The position numbers and the translations under genes were made by a program. 64,000 bases of DNA from Mucilaginibacter agri (lineage in GTDB: Bacteria > Bacteroidota > Bacteroidia > Sphingobacteriales > Sphingobacteriaceae), in NCBI RefSeq assembly GCF_009928685.1, contig NZ_WWEO01000043.1, positions 248,001 to 312,000 on the forward strand. The letters are read 5' to 3'. The notes under the pieces were generated by a model, which did not search any database, was not told the DNA's origin, and saw nothing but the letters and a program-made list of their open reading frames with translations. Within the stretch, counting starts at the first letter, position 1; each line of letters begins with the position of its first letter. Positions 62,819-64,000 of this stretch are shown here, in pieces.

Positions 62819-63955
62819 CTAAAAAGATTCTCCCAAACTCAAGTACAATCCGCTCTGCCTGTTTTCACCCGGGCGTTTTTCGCCGAAGCCGTAGTCTACA
62901 CGCATAGATAGGCCTTTTTCTACGTCGAAGAAATAGCGAAGGCCGCCACCGTAGTTAGGTTTCAGGTCGTCGAAGCTTAAAGATTTGTTGTAAACCGTAC
63001 CCGTACCTACAAAACCAACCACGCCGATGCGGTCGCTTAAGCGGTAACGGAGTTCGGTTTGGCCGGCAATGAGGTTACGGTCGCGGTAACGGCCATTGTA
63101 GTAGCCGCGCATCATTTCGTCGCTGCCCAGGGCAGGCATCAGGTAAAACGGCGAACGCGAGCCAGTCAGGTTTTGATCCTGTATATCCAATCCTAAAACA
63201 AAGCGCTTACTTAGTTTAAAGAACTGTGCATACTCGATATTGAAAAATCCACCAGTATAACTGTTGTTACCAAATATTCCCTTCATCAGGTTAAAATAGC
63301 TGGTGATCACCATACCTTTAGTGGTATAAGTGTTATTGTTTCGGGTGTCATAAATTAAGCTTGGGCCGATGAAAACACTGGCACCGCCGCTTGGATCTTC
63401 CATGCGCGGGTCGGTTTCGTAAATGCCGCCGGGTTCCTTATCGTTAAAGCTGTAGTTGAAGCCACCGGCTACTACGCCTAAATAAATATTGCTGCCGAGG
63501 TGCTTGTCGGCCTCAAAGTTTACTTTGAAACGTTTTTGGCCAATATGATCCTGATTGGCTTTAAGCGTATTATTACCTATACCATAAAAATCATTGGGGA
63601 AATTAATAAAGCTAGCCGCAGCGATGTAGTGCCAGGCATTTTGCGGTGCCCAGTAGCTGGTGCTCAGGCTTACACGTTCTTGGCCTTTGGTAGTAATGGT
63701 GGCATAAGCGAAAACATTAGACACACGCGTGCCCGGGTGGATGGTATCGGTGTAAAACGAATAAAGAGCGGATCCGCCGACTTCAACACCCGTTTCCGGT
63801 GCTGAGCCTAATACGGGCAATAAAAAGAAACTGCTTTTGCGGGTACTGTCCTTCTCAAACAACATACGGCGCACAAAGCCGGGCAGTAATTTCTTTTGAG
63901 CAATAGCAGGGGTAAGTATAGTAAGTAGAAATAGTAAAGTAAATAGTCGTTTCAT
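62819..63955 (-). CDS. Omp85/BamA-like outer-membrane beta-barrel protein (short)
   Basis: 378 residues with a signal peptide (cleavage near AIAQ|K, residue 20). After a short N-terminal segment there is only a barrel domain resembling the bacterial surface antigen family: LGSAPETGVEVGGSALYSFY at the start, alternating strands, LSDRIGVVGFVGTGTVYNKS with a VGFVGTG turn, and GGGLRYFFDVEKGLSMRVDY near the end, finishing in Phe (LSLGESF). No POTRA domains, so not BamA itself. It may be a patatin- or phosphodiesterase-type barrel homologue without an enzyme. Transport role not known. Confidence 0.85.
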   Translation of the reverse strand: MKRLFTLLFLLTILTPAIAQKKLLPGFVRRMLFEKDSTRKSSFFLLPVLGSAPETGVEVGGSALYSFYTDTIHPGTRVSNVFAYATITTKGQERVSLSTSYWAPQNAWHYIAAASFINFPNDFYGIGNNTLKANQDHIGQKRFKVNFEADKHLGSNIYLGVVAGGFNYSFNDKEPGGIYETDPRMEDPSGGASVFIGPSLIYDTRNNNTYTTKGMVITSYFNLMKGIFGNNSYTGGFFNIEYAQFFKLSKRFVLGLDIQDQNLTGSRSPFYLMPALGSDEMMRGYYNGRYRDRNLIAGQTELRYRLSDRIGVVGFVGTGTVYNKSLSFDDLKPNYGGGLRYFFDVEKGLSMRVDYGFGEKRPGENRQSGLYLSLGESF

Positions 63956-64000
63956 GTACGAGGTTGAATGTGCAAAGAAAGGAAAATAGAGTCAAGAATT
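63956..64000. other. Right window edge
   Basis: Leader of the outer-membrane gene with no clear -7 box (TTTCTTTG on the minus strand is a near match). The last bases, GAGTCAAGAATT, resemble the start of another solo GAGTC repeat that runs out of the window. Confidence 0.4.

Overview
The window comes from a Bacteroidota chromosome, most likely family Sphingobacteriaceae (Mucilaginibacter/Pedobacter-like). Signs are the type IX secretion protein SprA at the left edge, a TonB-plug protein with Bacteroidota architecture, DUF4369-type TlpA thioredoxins, a SecA of about 1100 residues, a DnaG whose zinc ligands are lost, many genes without a clear Shine-Dalgarno site, and repeated matches to the Bacteroidota -7 box TAnnTTTG just upstream of starts. 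Gene calls rest on reading the translations and motifs by eye; no database search was run.

Layout. 1-8.5 kb: the 3' part of sprA, a head-GIN surface protein and two tandem AsmA-like membrane-anchored paralogues. 8.6-16.6 kb: a co-directional block miaB, (inserted four-helix-bundle element), a sigma-54 activator, lptE, an acidic TPR-like protein, secG, groES and groEL. 16.8-23.1 kb: a membrane protein, an MscS channel, serine dehydratase, a tightly overlapping GDSL lipoprotein/lipB/phosphopantetheinyl transferase operon, and dcd. 23.2-36 kb: a plug-only TonB-like protein, a glycine-rich CBM9-like protein, clpS, ilvE, tryptophan 2,3-dioxygenase, a ClC-family protein, a universal stress protein, a fused SerB/SerA-remnant protein, an epimerase and an arginase-fold protein with a degenerate metal site. 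36-49.5 kb: two tandem TlpA-like thioredoxins, purD, secA, a SPOR/amidohydrolase cluster and asnS. 49.5-64 kb: dnaG-yraN-glutaminyl cyclase, an ECF sigma factor with an overlapping membrane protein, pgi, prfB with its programmed frameshift, a triplicated small membrane protein, an esterase, a SirB1-like protein, a methyltransferase and an outer-membrane barrel.

Most genes are housekeeping or envelope genes. Secretion and envelope functions recur (SprA, SecG, SecA, LptE, Omp85-like barrel, AsmA-like proteins). The block miaB to groEL carries a candidate sigma-54 promoter before groES, and the sigma-54 activator is encoded in the same block.

The most unusual content is the repeat landscape. 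At least five families of short inverted repeats lie in intergenic spaces. One pair bounds a four-helix-bundle gene in the arrangement of 23S rRNA intervening sequences, but between two protein genes. Another element is inserted in frame inside miaB. Several genes have a TAnnTTTG box ending only 3-9 nt before the start codon, which predicts leaderless or nearly leaderless mRNAs.

No rRNA, tRNA, CRISPR array, transposase, integrase or prophage gene was recognised.
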